A stretch of DNA of 35,659 nt, taken from positions 1 to 35,659 of the forward strand of contig SECN01000038.1 of NCBI GenBank assembly GCA_004173515.1, written 5' to 3'. The notes under the pieces are model-generated. The model searched no databases, had not been told where the DNA came from, and saw nothing but the letters and a program-made list of their open reading frames with translations. Shown here one piece after another: positions 7,914-15,754 of this stretch. Made by a program: the position numbers and the translations under genes. Each line of letters starts with the position of its first letter. Positions within the stretch are counted from its first letter, which is position 1. The stretch comes from Myxococcaceae bacterium (GTDB lineage: Bacteria; Myxococcota; Myxococcia; Myxococcales; Myxococcaceae).

Positions 7914-8744
7914 GTGCTGGTCCTGCTGTCGTCCTATGGCCTCTGGGCCAGCAGCGTGAGCGCGGACCGTGACCTCCTCGAACTGGCCCCGCAGCTCTTG
8001 CAGTACGGGTTGCTCCTGGGCCTCCTGCTGGCCGCCGTGGGGGGCCTGCTCTTGCTCTGGCGCGCCCTGCTGAAGCCGCGCGACCTGGACAACCGGCGCT
8101 ATGGCCTGGCGCGCGTGCTGCTCAAGCGCCTGCACGTGGACCTGGCCCCGGACGCGCCCGTGCGGCTGAAGCTGGACCTGCGGCAGCCCGACGTGCGGGA
8201 GAAGCGCGTGAAGCAGGACATGGTGGGTTGGTGGAACACGCAGTTCTTCGTCGACCCGTGGTTCACGCTGGAAGCCCGGCTGGCGGATGGCACGTTCCTG
8301 CGCATCCACATGATGGAGAAGCTCCAGAAGCGCTATCGCTACAAGACGAGCGCCAGCGGCAAGATGAAGAAGAAGACCAAGACCAAGGGGTTCGCCCGGC
8401 TGGAGGTGTCCCTGCGTGTCAAGCCGCTGCGCCACCCCGGGCTCGGTGCACTGAAGGCGCGGGCCACGAACGCCACGCGCCTGCCCCGGCGCATCGAGCT
8501 GGAGCGGGTGCGCGTCGCGGCGGACCGGCTGTCCCTGCGTGTCCGGCTGGCCGGGGACTGGGTGGCACAGGCGCAGAAGGCCCCTGACGACCCGGAGACG
8601 CCCTCCTTCTGGAAGGAGGCGCTGGAGAAGGACGACGCGTCCCACACGGCGACGATGATGCTCCTGAGCCTCTACCAGGTGGTCCACTACGCCCGGCTGC
8701 GCGGCAAGCGGGAGGCGGTCCGGGCCCGGCGACAGTCGGTTTGA
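7914..8744 (+). CDS. Membrane protein of unknown family, tandem paralogue 1 (N-terminus uncertain)
   Basis: The 276-aa frame from GTG 7914 has two hydrophobic segments (near residues 1-12 and 30-50), then DLDNRRYGLARVLLKRLHVD and a C-terminal domain ending in SHTATMMLLSLYQVVHY. The next gene repeats this layout: LEDRRYGLVTTLLQRLQVDL and SRAATMMLLSLYQVLNF. Between them lies a Lys-rich turn (KMKKKTKTKGFARLEVSLRV here). No known fold is recognised. Coding-like sequence continues upstream of the GTG: LDARAEKQLGTL resembles LDQKAEAVRRTL of the paralogue, up to an in-frame TAG at 7839. The first 35 or so residues of the paralogue have no counterpart, so the start is truncated, frameshifted or non-standard. 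Confidence 0.7.
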   Translation: MLVLLSSYGLWASSVSADRDLLELAPQLLQYGLLLGLLLAAVGGLLLLWRALLKPRDLDNRRYGLARVLLKRLHVDLAPDAPVRLKLDLRQPDVREKRVKQDMVGWWNTQFFVDPWFTLEARLADGTFLRIHMMEKLQKRYRYKTSASGKMKKKTKTKGFARLEVSLRVKPLRHPGLGALKARATNATRLPRRIELERVRVAADRLSLRVRLAGDWVAQAQKAPDDPETPSFWKEALEKDDASHTATMMLLSLYQVVHYARLRGKREAVRARRQSV

Positions 8745-8818
8745 CCTGCCCGGGGGCGCCTCCTACGCTCGGCCGCGGCCGACCGCTGGACGGTCCCCGC
8801 TGAACAAGGCTCCTCCCC

Positions 8819-9760
8819 GTGGCGCTCGACCTCTCCGCCTTCCAGAAGACGCTCGTCTACCAGGCCCATGCCCCCGTGCCGGAGGTGCTGGAGGACCTGA
8901 AGGTCATCGGGCACCTGGACCAGAAGGCCGAAGCGGTGCGCCGCACGCTGTGGATCGCCGCCTGGAGCGTGCTGGCCGCGGGCCTGCTGTCCCTCTTCGT
9001 GCTGGGGCCGTTGGGGCTCGTGCCGATCGCCGCCTCGGCGGTGCTGTTCATCGTGCGCGCGCGCCGCCGCCGGACGGACCTGGAGGACCGGCGCTATGGG
9101 CTGGTCACCACGCTGCTCCAGCGGCTCCAGGTGGACCTGGCGCAGGATGCGGTCGTGGACCTGACCCTGGACCTGGCGCCGAACGATGAGGCGCGCAAGC
9201 GCGTGGACCAGGGCTCCAAGGGGCGCTGGAAGTTCGAGGACTTCACCGACGCGTGGTTGGAGTTGCAGGGCCGCTTCGCGGACGGCACGCACCTGCACCT
9301 GTCCATGGTGGAGCACCTCCAGAAGCGAAGCCGCACGCAGCGCAACGCTCGCGGCAAGACGAAGACCAAGCGCAAGCAGAAGGGCATGGCCCTGATGCAG
9401 GTGGCGCTGCGCGTGAAGGCGGAGCGCTACCCCGGGCTCGAAGTGGCGTACGGACAGGTCCAGGAGGCCGCGCGCCTGCCCCCGGGCATCACGCTGTCGA
9501 AGATGCGCGTGGCCGCCGACAGGCTGTCGCTGCGCGCCCTGCTGGGCCATGACTGGGTCGCGCGCGAGCCGAAGCCCGCTTCCCTTCGGGCCTCCCTCGC
9601 GATGGCTCCCAGCAAGGGCCGCAAGCCCCAGGTCCCGGTGGCGCCACCCGGGAAGCACGACGCGTCGCGCGCCGCGACGATGATGCTGCTGAGCCTCTAC
9701 CAGGTGCTCAACTTCTCCAGCTCCCAGCGCAAGCGCTCGGATGCGAGGGCCACTTCATGA
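8819..9760 (+). CDS. Membrane protein of unknown family, tandem paralogue 2
   Basis: A 313-aa protein starting at GTG 8819, with a soluble N-terminal stretch (ALDLSAFQKTLVYQAHAPVP), a hydrophobic region at about residues 44-82 likely forming two membrane helices, an RARRRR stop-transfer segment, and a cytoplasmic domain of about 220 residues. That domain shares DRRYGLVTTLLQRLQVDLA, LADGT/FADGTHLHLSMVEHLQKR, the Lys-rich TKTKRKQKGMALMQVALRV, RVAADRLSLR and TMMLLSLYQV with the preceding gene. It begins 74 bases after that gene and its TGA overlaps the next lipoprotein start (ATGA). I do not recognise the family. The shared architecture points to duplication and probably to a heteromeric complex. 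Confidence 0.8.
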   Translation: MALDLSAFQKTLVYQAHAPVPEVLEDLKVIGHLDQKAEAVRRTLWIAAWSVLAAGLLSLFVLGPLGLVPIAASAVLFIVRARRRRTDLEDRRYGLVTTLLQRLQVDLAQDAVVDLTLDLAPNDEARKRVDQGSKGRWKFEDFTDAWLELQGRFADGTHLHLSMVEHLQKRSRTQRNARGKTKTKRKQKGMALMQVALRVKAERYPGLEVAYGQVQEAARLPPGITLSKMRVAADRLSLRALLGHDWVAREPKPASLRASLAMAPSKGRKPQVPVAPPGKHDASRAATMMLLSLYQVLNFSSSQRKRSDARATS

Positions 9761-10419
9761 AGCCGCATGTGCTGTTCCTCGTGGGCGTGCTCGCGACCGC
9801 CTGTACGCAGGGGGGCGCTCCCGCCTCGAACGAGGGCGCCCCGCCCACGCAGGCGAGGTCCGCCACGGCGGCGGAGCCGAAGGAGGCTGGCGCCAAGCTC
9901 AAGTTCAAGGACGGCGATGACCGCGAGCGCTTCTCGCTCAAGCCCAAGGATGACGGCGCCAAGCTGGTGGACGGCGAGGACAAGGAGCTGGCCCGCTACA
10001 AGTGGAAGGGCGGCGAGCTCAAGGTGTCCGGTCCGGACGACGCGGTGCTGGCGTACGTCACCGGCGGCCCGGACGTGTTCCAGGTGAAGGACGCCGCGCG
10101 CTCGGCCGTGCGCTACACGCTCGCGCGGGAGGGCGCCGGCTGGAAGCTCACCGACGCGCAGGGCGCCGTGCTGAACACCGTGGCCTCCGAAGGCGGGGGC
10201 GCGTCCGTGATGGGCGCTTCCGGCGCGGAGGCGCTTCGCGTGAAGGTGCGCGAGGGCAAGCTGTCCCTGCGGGACCCGTCGGGCAAGACGGTGCTCGCCA
10301 CCAAGACGCCGGTGTCCCCCGAGGCCGCCGCGTGCCTGGGCTTCGACTCCCTGGACCTGCCCCTGCGCATGGCCCTGCTCTTCCGACTCCAGAACCCCGC
10401 GGGCGCCGCGGCACCCTGA
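9757..10419 (+). CDS. Lipoprotein of unknown function
   Basis: A 220-aa protein with a lipoprotein signal (MKPHVLFLVGVLATACTQGG, lipobox Cys16) and a Pro/Ala-rich linker. The body is short Lys- and Asp-rich segments resembling beta repeats (KLKFKDGDDRERFSLKPKDD, LARYKWKGGELKVSG, KLSLRDPSGKTVLATKT). Its ATG overlaps the stop of the preceding membrane protein, so translation is coupled. The repeated beta pattern could form a small surface or periplasmic beta structure; no named domain is recognised. The coupling suggests it works with the two paralogous membrane proteins. Confidence 0.75.
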   Translation: MKPHVLFLVGVLATACTQGGAPASNEGAPPTQARSATAAEPKEAGAKLKFKDGDDRERFSLKPKDDGAKLVDGEDKELARYKWKGGELKVSGPDDAVLAYVTGGPDVFQVKDAARSAVRYTLAREGAGWKLTDAQGAVLNTVASEGGGASVMGASGAEALRVKVREGKLSLRDPSGKTVLATKTPVSPEAAACLGFDSLDLPLRMALLFRLQNPAGAAAP

Positions 10420-10429
10420 GCCTTCAGCC

Positions 10430-10819
10430 ATGTCCCCTTCCTTCGCCTCCGCCGAACACTGCCTGGAGACCTCCGGCTTCCTCTTCTCCCACGCGTGCGA
10501 GCGCGGGGCGGCCACGCAGTGCATGCGCTGCCAGAAGCCGGTGTGCGCGCTGCACACGCGCATGCTCGACGGCGGGGAGGCCGTGTGCGTGTCGTGCGCC
10601 CGGACCGCGGACAACGGGGACGAGAACCGCGACGGCTCCGAGACCGACTGGGATGAGGACGACCCCAGCTACTACTACGACAACTACGGCTATTACGGCC
10701 GCGACGCGTGGAGCACCTCCGGCACCTCCCACGACCGGAACGACTTCACCGAGGCCGACGGCGAGAGCCTGCGCCGCGAGGATGACGCCTCCTTCGAGGA
10801 GGACCTGGGCGGGAGCTGA
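10430..10819 (+). CDS. Small zinc-finger protein with acidic tail
   Basis: A 129-aa protein. Residues 24-57 hold a B-box-like zinc-binding pattern (CERGAATQCMRCQKPVCALH followed by CVSC). The rest is a strongly acidic, Tyr/Asp/Ser-rich tail with a YYYDNYGYYG stretch and no further fold. It has no signal peptide or membrane helix. It starts 10 bases after the lipoprotein gene and ends 6 bases before the MurG-like gene, so it is part of the same operon. The finger resembles the one at the N-terminus of the Yip1-like protein at 19914-20816. A protein-protein or membrane-domain adaptor role is a guess from that similarity. Confidence 0.8.
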   Translation: MSPSFASAEHCLETSGFLFSHACERGAATQCMRCQKPVCALHTRMLDGGEAVCVSCARTADNGDENRDGSETDWDEDDPSYYYDNYGYYGRDAWSTSGTSHDRNDFTEADGESLRREDDASFEEDLGGS

Positions 10820-10825
10820 GCGCCC

Positions 10826-11833
10826 GTGCGACGTCTGCACTGGCGCGTGTACGCGCTCGGCGGGGGGCTGGGACACCTGACGCGCGCCTGCGCGCTGACC
10901 CGCGCCGCCGTGGCCCGGGGCCATGCGGTGGACGTGCTCACCAACAGCCCGTTCGCGCCCGGCCTGCCTTTGGAATCGCTGCTGGGCCCTGGCGCCACCG
11001 TGCACCGCCTGGACGCGCGCCTGGACAAGGCGGCCACGGTGGCGGCCGTCACCGCGTGGCTCCAGGGCCCGCCGCCGGACGTGCTGGTGGTGGACACCTT
11101 CCCGCGCGGTCTCGCGGGAGAGCTGGTCGCGCTGCTGCCCGCGGTGCGCGCGCCGCGCGTGCTGGTGCACCGCGACCTGAACCCCGTCTATGTGGAGCGC
11201 TTCGACGTGGCGCGCGCGGTGGACGCGTTCGACCTGCTCGTCGTGCCCGGCGAGGACGCGCCCTTCGCGCACCACCCGCGCGCGGTGCGGACCGCTCCGT
11301 GGTTGCTGCTGGACGCGGACGCGCTGCTGTCCCGCGAGGACGCCCGGCGACAGCTGGGCCTGGACGCGACGGAGGCCCGACCGGTGGTGGCGGTGCTGGG
11401 CTGCGGCCGGCCGGAGGAGGTGGTGGATGCGCGGGACACCGCCCGGACGCTGCGCGGTTTGTTCGGAGCACGGGCGGAGGTGCGGTGGCTGGTCCCCTGG
11501 GCCGCGGATGGGGCGGGTCCACCGGAGGCCACGGCGGTCTGGCCGGCGCTCGCCGTGCTTCCAGGCGTGGACGTGCTGGTGGGGTCCGGCGGCTACAACA
11601 CGGTGCAGGAGGCGCGGGCCACGGGGACACCGCTCGTCGCGTGGGCCCGGTCCCGGCTCTATGACCGGCAGGCGCTGCGGCTGACCGACCGCGAGCGCAT
11701 CACGGACGGGGGGGAACTGGAGGCGCGGGTCGCTTCCCTGCTGGGGTCCGCGACCCGCCAGCACCCCGCGTCCTACGTCAACGGCGTCCACCCGGCGGTG
11801 GAGGCCATCGAGCAGCTCGCGCTCAGTGCTTGA
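10826..11833 (+). CDS. MurG/GT28-like glycosyltransferase family protein
   Basis: A 335-aa protein from GTG 10826. The start WRVYALGGGLGHLTRACALT has the glycine-rich loop and HLTR segment typical of MurG/GT28 GT-B enzymes. The C-terminal half carries VDVLVGSGGYNTVQEARATG, the donor-side block (GGxNT...E...G) of this family. It is not MurG itself: it is short and lacks the usual lipid I-binding features. It may be related to UDP-GlcNAc/glycosyl-1,3-acyl transferases or teichuronic-type proteins, and the substrate is unknown. It is the last gene of the five-gene rightward run, so a cell-envelope role for the operon is plausible. Its 3' end overlaps the convergent hypothetical gene by 11 bases. 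Confidence 0.75.
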   Translation: MRRLHWRVYALGGGLGHLTRACALTRAAVARGHAVDVLTNSPFAPGLPLESLLGPGATVHRLDARLDKAATVAAVTAWLQGPPPDVLVVDTFPRGLAGELVALLPAVRAPRVLVHRDLNPVYVERFDVARAVDAFDLLVVPGEDAPFAHHPRAVRTAPWLLLDADALLSREDARRQLGLDATEARPVVAVLGCGRPEEVVDARDTARTLRGLFGARAEVRWLVPWAADGAGPPEATAVWPALAVLPGVDVLVGSGGYNTVQEARATGTPLVAWARSRLYDRQALRLTDRERITDGGELEARVASLLGSATRQHPASYVNGVHPAVEAIEQLALSA

Positions 11834-12209
11834 AGCCCTGGTGTCCGGCGGCCGGCTCGATGCCGTGGGCCATGACGAAGTGGTAGAGCACCTGGGGGTC
11901 GTCCTTCGGTCCGCCCATCAGCTCCACCAGGAAGTGGCCCGCCTGCGGGTCGGCGTCCGGATCCGGGGAGACGGTGACCTCGGAGACCTCGCGGCCCACC
12001 ATCACCATCTCGCCCACCAGGGACTTGCCCTTGATGAGCTGGAGGACGTGCTGGCGCTCCTCCTCCATCAGCATCCAGTGGAAGTCGTCGTGGTCGAACA
12101 GGGTCATGTCCGGCGAACCGCACCGCAGGATGCAGTTGGTGTGCTCCTGGATCCATCGCCAGAAGGCATCGAACGTCAGGGTGCGGGCCGGTGGGGAGAT
12201 CAGATCCAT
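11823..12209 (-). CDS. Conserved hypothetical protein
   Basis: A 128-aa soluble protein. ATG 12209 (MDLISPPARTLTFDAFWRWI) is chosen because GAGGT lies 7 bases upstream; the frame is open to 12287 without another good start. It is rich in acidic and aromatic residues, with MTLFDHDDFHWMLMEEERQH in the middle and HFLVELMGGPKDDP near the end. It has no signal peptide, membrane helix or catalytic motif that I recognise. The compact length suggests a single alpha/beta domain, perhaps an adaptor or regulator. It overlaps the convergent GT gene by 11 bases and is divergent from the histidine kinase. Confidence 0.75.
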   Translation of the reverse strand: MDLISPPARTLTFDAFWRWIQEHTNCILRCGSPDMTLFDHDDFHWMLMEEERQHVLQLIKGKSLVGEMVMVGREVSEVTVSPDPDADPQAGHFLVELMGGPKDDPQVLYHFVMAHGIEPAAGHQGFKH

Positions 12210-12436
12210 CGGGGGACCTCGTCGGAAAGGGGCGGGCGCCCGGACGCCAGCCAGCGCGTCGGGGTGCGTGTGCGTGCTGCCTAGCATGGCCGGGCCTCGT
12301 GGGGCCGGCTCCTTTTCGGGCCGTGTTCGAAGGCCGGCCTGCCGACCGGGGGAGGCGAATCCCCGATATCGGACGCTTGTTGCTCTCCTCAGGAAGAGGG
12401 TGACGTTGAAGAGGGTTGGCGCCGCCCGGAGGGAGG

Positions 12437-13990
12437 ATGCTCGAGCATGATGAAGGACGCCGGCCGGCAGACCGCACGGGGCGCGCGATGAGTCTGCGCG
12501 CCTTCTTCTCCACCGTGGTGGGCGTGCTGGTCCTGCTCACCGCCGTCTCCGCCACCCTGCTCGCGGTCTTGACGAGCACGCTGGAGCGCATGGCCTCCAC
12601 CGTGAGTGAATCCGTGGACGGGGTGCGGCAGGCCGAAGAGCTGGAGGTGGACCTGCTCGTCCACTCCCGGCTCATCTCCGCGCCGGACACCCCCATGGTG
12701 GCGGACCCCTCGCGGGGCCGCACGCCCGCGGAGATCGAGGTGGACCTGCACCGCCAGTTGGGGGAGCTGCACACCACGGCCTCCACCGAGGAGGAGCGTC
12801 AGGTGGTGGCGGTGGTGGAGCGCGACGTGGCCGACTACCTGGGAGCGCAGCGGCGGCTGTCGGAGGAGGCGCGGACCGCCCTGCCGCATGACGCGCGGGT
12901 GGTGCGCACGCTGGACGCGGCGCTGCGTTCGCTGGAGCACCTCATCGAAATCAACGTGGACCAGGCCCAGCAGGCGCGCGTGCTCGCGGCCCACTGGAGC
13001 GAGACGGCGAACATGCTGGGGCTGGCGCTGGGCCTGCTGCTGCTGGCGACGCTGGGGCTGGTGGTCTTCTGGCTGCGGCGCTTCGCCCTGCGTCCGGTGG
13101 CGGCCCTCCAGCACGCGATGCGCGCCTTCGGCACGGGCGGCGACAAGGGCTCGCGCGCGCCGGAGGAGGGCCCGTCGGAGATCCGCGACATGGCCCACAC
13201 CTTCAACGAGATGGCGGAGAGCCTGGCGCACCAGCAGGAGCAGCAGCTGGCGTTCCTGGCCGGCGTGGCGCACGACCTGCGCAACCCCCTGTCCGCGCTG
13301 AAGCTGTCCACGTCGCTGACGGCGCCCGGCCGCGCGGAGGTCACCCCGGAGCGGATGCAGCGCACGCTCGCGCTGGTGCGCCGGCAGGTGGCCCGGTTGG
13401 ACCGGATGGTGGGCGACCTGCTGGACGCCACGCGCATCGAGGCGGGCAAGCTGGAGCTCCAGCCGGAGGTGCGCGACACGCGCGAACTGGCGCGCTCCGT
13501 GGTGGAGCTGTACCAGTCCAGCGACCCCGGCCACACGCTGGAGCTGGTGGTGCCCGAGTCCGCGGTGCTGGTGCGGGCGGACCCCGCGCGGCTGGAGCAG
13601 GTGCTGACCAACCTGGTGAGCAACGCGCTCAAGTATTCGCCGGTGGGCAGCCGCGTGGAGGTGGCCGTGCTGGGGGATGCGGACCACGCGGTGGTGGCCG
13701 TGTCCGACCAGGGCATCGGCATGTCGCCGGACGAACTCAAGGGGCTCTTCGTCCCCTTCCAGCGCGCGGGCAACGCGAAGCAGCGCGCCCCGGGCGTGGG
13801 GCTGGGGCTGTCGGTGTCGCGGCGGATCATCGAAGCGCACGGCGGCCGCATCGAAGTGGAGAGCCAGCCCGGCCAGGGCTCCGTGTTCCGCGTCCACCTG
13901 GCCCGGGTGTCCGTCGGGCCCCCGGGCCTGCCCGCCGCCTCCGACGAGGAGGAGCCCGCCCCCGGGGAAGGCCCCGGCGCCGTGCACTGA
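12437..13990 (+). CDS. Membrane sensor histidine kinase
   Basis: A 517-aa inner-membrane sensor kinase. ATG 12437 has GGAGG just upstream; ATG 12488 (500 aa) is the other candidate and places the first membrane helix at the very N-terminus (SLRAFFSTVVGVLVLLTAVS). The periplasmic part is about 145 residues and helical, a four-helix sensor type. The second helix is LGLALGLLLLATLGLVVFWL, followed by HAMP (RFALRPVAAL). The phosphoacceptor box is FLAGVAHDLRNPLSALKLS, His279. ATP-binding blocks are NLVSNALKYSPVGS (N box), VSDQGIGMSPDEL (G1) and GVGLGLSVSRRI (G2). No response regulator is cotranscribed; the closest receiver gene is 730 bases away on the opposite strand, so the partner is unknown. 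Confidence 0.92.
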   Translation: MLEHDEGRRPADRTGRAMSLRAFFSTVVGVLVLLTAVSATLLAVLTSTLERMASTVSESVDGVRQAEELEVDLLVHSRLISAPDTPMVADPSRGRTPAEIEVDLHRQLGELHTTASTEEERQVVAVVERDVADYLGAQRRLSEEARTALPHDARVVRTLDAALRSLEHLIEINVDQAQQARVLAAHWSETANMLGLALGLLLLATLGLVVFWLRRFALRPVAALQHAMRAFGTGGDKGSRAPEEGPSEIRDMAHTFNEMAESLAHQQEQQLAFLAGVAHDLRNPLSALKLSTSLTAPGRAEVTPERMQRTLALVRRQVARLDRMVGDLLDATRIEAGKLELQPEVRDTRELARSVVELYQSSDPGHTLELVVPESAVLVRADPARLEQVLTNLVSNALKYSPVGSRVEVAVLGDADHAVVAVSDQGIGMSPDELKGLFVPFQRAGNAKQRAPGVGLGLSVSRRIIEAHGGRIEVESQPGQGSVFRVHLARVSVGPPGLPAASDEEEPAPGEGPGAVH

Positions 13991-14104
13991 AGGCCAGGGC
14001 CAACCGTTGCCTGCCGCGCGTCGGTGTCGGGCCCGGGCAGGCAAAGGGATGCGCCCGGACGGTGCAGGGCGTACCTTGCGGCACCAACGTCAGGAGCCGT
14101 CTGG

Positions 14105-14713
14105 ATGATGAAGATTTCGCGCCGGGCCGTACCGCTCGCCGCCCTGCTGGTGCTGGGGGGATGCGCGGGGCGGACGCAATCCGCGCCGCCGGAGGCCGCC
14201 GCCGAGCCCGTGCAGGCGCCGCCCGCTGTCGTCCAGTCCACGGAAGGGGGCTTCAGCGTGGCGTTCCCCGGCCCCGTCACCGAGGAGCGGCGGGTGCAGC
14301 CCACGGACGTGGGCGAGGTGACGCTGCACACGTTCATCGCCGCGCGCACGGCGGAGGACACGGCCTACTACGTCTCCTACACGGACTTCCCGCCCGCGGC
14401 GGTGGCCCAGGTGGACCCGCGCGACGTGGTGAACCGCGCCAGCCAGGGGGCGCTGGAGGCGCTGGGCGCCACGGGCATCTCCGCGAAGCCGGTCCAGATG
14501 GACGGGGGCTTTCCGGGTCAGGAGGTGGGCGGCCTGTCCGGCCCGCGCCGCCTGCGCGGACGCTTCTTCATGGTGGGCCCGCGCCTGTACCAGCAACTGC
14601 TGCTGCACCCGGACGGGCGCCCGCCGAAGGACGCCGACCGCTTCTTTGATTCGTTCCGGTTGGACCCCAGCGTGGCGGGGCGGCTGGGCAACGCGACGCG
14701 CGGGGGGACCTGA
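14105..14713 (+). CDS. Lipoprotein of unknown function
   Basis: A 202-aa lipoprotein. ATG 14105 has AGGAG about 8 bases upstream and begins a signal with MMKISRRAVPLAALLVLGGC (lipobox Cys20), followed by a Pro/Ala linker. The body starts with FSVAFPGPVTEERRVQPTDV and contains ARTAEDTAYYVSYTDFPP, GGFPGQEV and RFFMVGPRLYQQLLLHPDGR with PKDADRFFDSFRL near the end. This layout (a precursor-type beta domain ending in a DADRFFDSFRL segment) recurs in many bacterial periplasmic proteins of unknown function. It lies 114 bases after the kinase gene and is convergent with the receiver gene, leaving a 7-base gap. Confidence 0.8.
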   Translation: MMKISRRAVPLAALLVLGGCAGRTQSAPPEAAAEPVQAPPAVVQSTEGGFSVAFPGPVTEERRVQPTDVGEVTLHTFIAARTAEDTAYYVSYTDFPPAAVAQVDPRDVVNRASQGALEALGATGISAKPVQMDGGFPGQEVGGLSGPRRLRGRFFMVGPRLYQQLLLHPDGRPPKDADRFFDSFRLDPSVAGRLGNATRGGT

Positions 14714-14720
14714 GCGTTCT

Positions 14721-15086
14721 TCAGTGCAGGGCGTGCACGAAGCGGCGCACGCAGGCGATCAGCACGTCGCGGTCGAAGGGCTTCTGGAGCACCTCGCGGA
14801 TGGCCGGGTGCTTCTCCTCGCCGGAGCTGATGGCCACGACGGGCACGTCCGCCAGCGTGGGCCGCAGGTGAAGTGTGTCCAAGAGCCGCCAGCCGTCCTG
14901 GCGCGGCGTCCACAGGTCCAGGATGACCAGCGCCGGGGGCGGATGGGTCGCAAGCCACGCGAGGGCTTCGTCCCCGGTGGCGGTGGCGACGGTGGTGAGG
15001 CCTTCGGCGGTGAGGATCTCCACGAGCGCGTCGCGCAGGTCGCTGTCGTCCTCGACGATGAGCAGGGTGGGGATGGGGCGGCTCAT
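14721..15086 (-). CDS. CheY-like single-domain response regulator
   Basis: A 121-aa receiver domain without an output domain. The acidic pocket is in LLIVEDDSDLRDALVEIL, the phosphorylated Asp is Asp57 in LVILDLWTPRQDGW, the switch Ser lies in VVAISSGEEK, and the conserved Lys is Lys102 in LQKPFDRD. All key residues are present, so it should accept phosphate. Receiver-only proteins act by protein contact, for example in chemosensory or phosphorelay systems; myxobacteria have many. It follows the XRE regulator gene on the same strand with a 79-base gap containing a weak hairpin. Confidence 0.93.
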   Translation of the reverse strand: MSRPIPTLLIVEDDSDLRDALVEILTAEGLTTVATATGDEALAWLATHPPPALVILDLWTPRQDGWRLLDTLHLRPTLADVPVVAISSGEEKHPAIREVLQKPFDRDVLIACVRRFVHALH

Positions 15087-15132
15087 GGAGACCGACCCAT
15101 AGGGCAGTCGCGCGCGGGGTGACAGGGAACAT

Positions 15133-15152
15133 CTGCCGGATGTGACCGGCAG
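15133..15152 (-). terminator. Weak hairpin between XRE and receiver genes
   Basis: A 7-bp stem (ctgccgg with ccggcag) and a 6-base loop lie just after the stop of the XRE gene on the minus strand. No T run follows, so it may only attenuate transcription into the receiver gene. Confidence 0.3.
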
Positions 15153-15165
15153 GTACCGGGGCCGC

Positions 15166-15513
15166 TCAGGGCTTGTCGAACATGGCCTGGAGCACGCGCC
15201 AGGCCATCTTCACTTCGGGTCCGGAGCGGCACGCCAGGTAGTCGCAGATCTCCGCCACGCCGTCGGAGCGCTCCAGGTCGAAGGAGTGGAAGAGCGTCTT
15301 GAGCGACACGTCCAGGCCCACGGACAGCTTGCCCAGCGTGTCGAGCGACGGGGAGAACCCGCCGCGCTCGATGCGGCGGATGGCATCCACCGACAGGTCA
15401 CTGCGTTCGGCGAGCGCTTCCTGGGTCAACTCACGACTGGTGCGCATGCTGCGCACGTGGTCGCCAAAGCGTCGGTGGAGCTTCGTCCACGATGTCAGCC
15501 GGTTCTTCCCCAT
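15166..15513 (-). CDS. XRE-family helix-turn-helix regulator
   Basis: A 115-aa DNA-binding protein. ATG 15513 (MGKNRLTSWTKLHRRFGDHV) is chosen because the helix-turn-helix domain starts right after it; the open frame upstream is low-complexity. Residues about 17-70 form a Cro/CI-type domain: VRSMRTSRELTQEALAERSD, then LSVDAIRRIERGGFSPSLDT and LGKLSVGLDVSLKTLF. The C-terminal 40 residues are a short helical tail. No Shine-Dalgarno sequence is visible upstream, so the message may be leaderless. It is divergent from the SGNH-like lipoprotein gene across 241 bases, a possible site of control. Confidence 0.88.
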   Translation of the reverse strand: MGKNRLTSWTKLHRRFGDHVRSMRTSRELTQEALAERSDLSVDAIRRIERGGFSPSLDTLGKLSVGLDVSLKTLFHSFDLERSDGVAEICDYLACRSGPEVKMAWRVLQAMFDKP

Positions 15514-15754
15514 GTTCGCGGCGGATAATTTGGGGACGCGCAGCGTTGTGTGAAGGGCGCATGTTCGCGGCCTGACCGTGCATTCGCACCAGGGGCGAGC
15601 TTGCGTTTCTTCCAGGGCGCCGCCGCTGTCTGGAGCGTGGGGTGCTGGACGGAGGGGTGGGTCCTTCGTCCAGGCAGGGGCGGCTCGCGGGGCGGCCGAG
15701 CGGCGGGTAGGGAACATGCGCAGGCCCCCGCTTTCGTCTACGCTCGGGGGTCAC

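Noticed and set aside
7811..7972. Short frame starting MSFSAALLLLAGC that looks like a lipoprotein signal
   Set aside because: It continues in the wrong frame over the tandem membrane-protein gene, with no sensible mature sequence; the signal-like look comes from Leu/Ala-rich coding.
12210..12436. Hairpins and GC-rich repeats between the hypothetical gene and the histidine kinase
   Set aside because: Several short complementary stretches exist, as expected in 70 percent G+C DNA, but none has a long stem or a T tract.
12389..14044. Minus-strand 551-codon open frame opposite the histidine kinase
   Set aside because: Composition is that of a shadow frame, and the plus strand has intact HAMP, His box and ATP-binding motifs.
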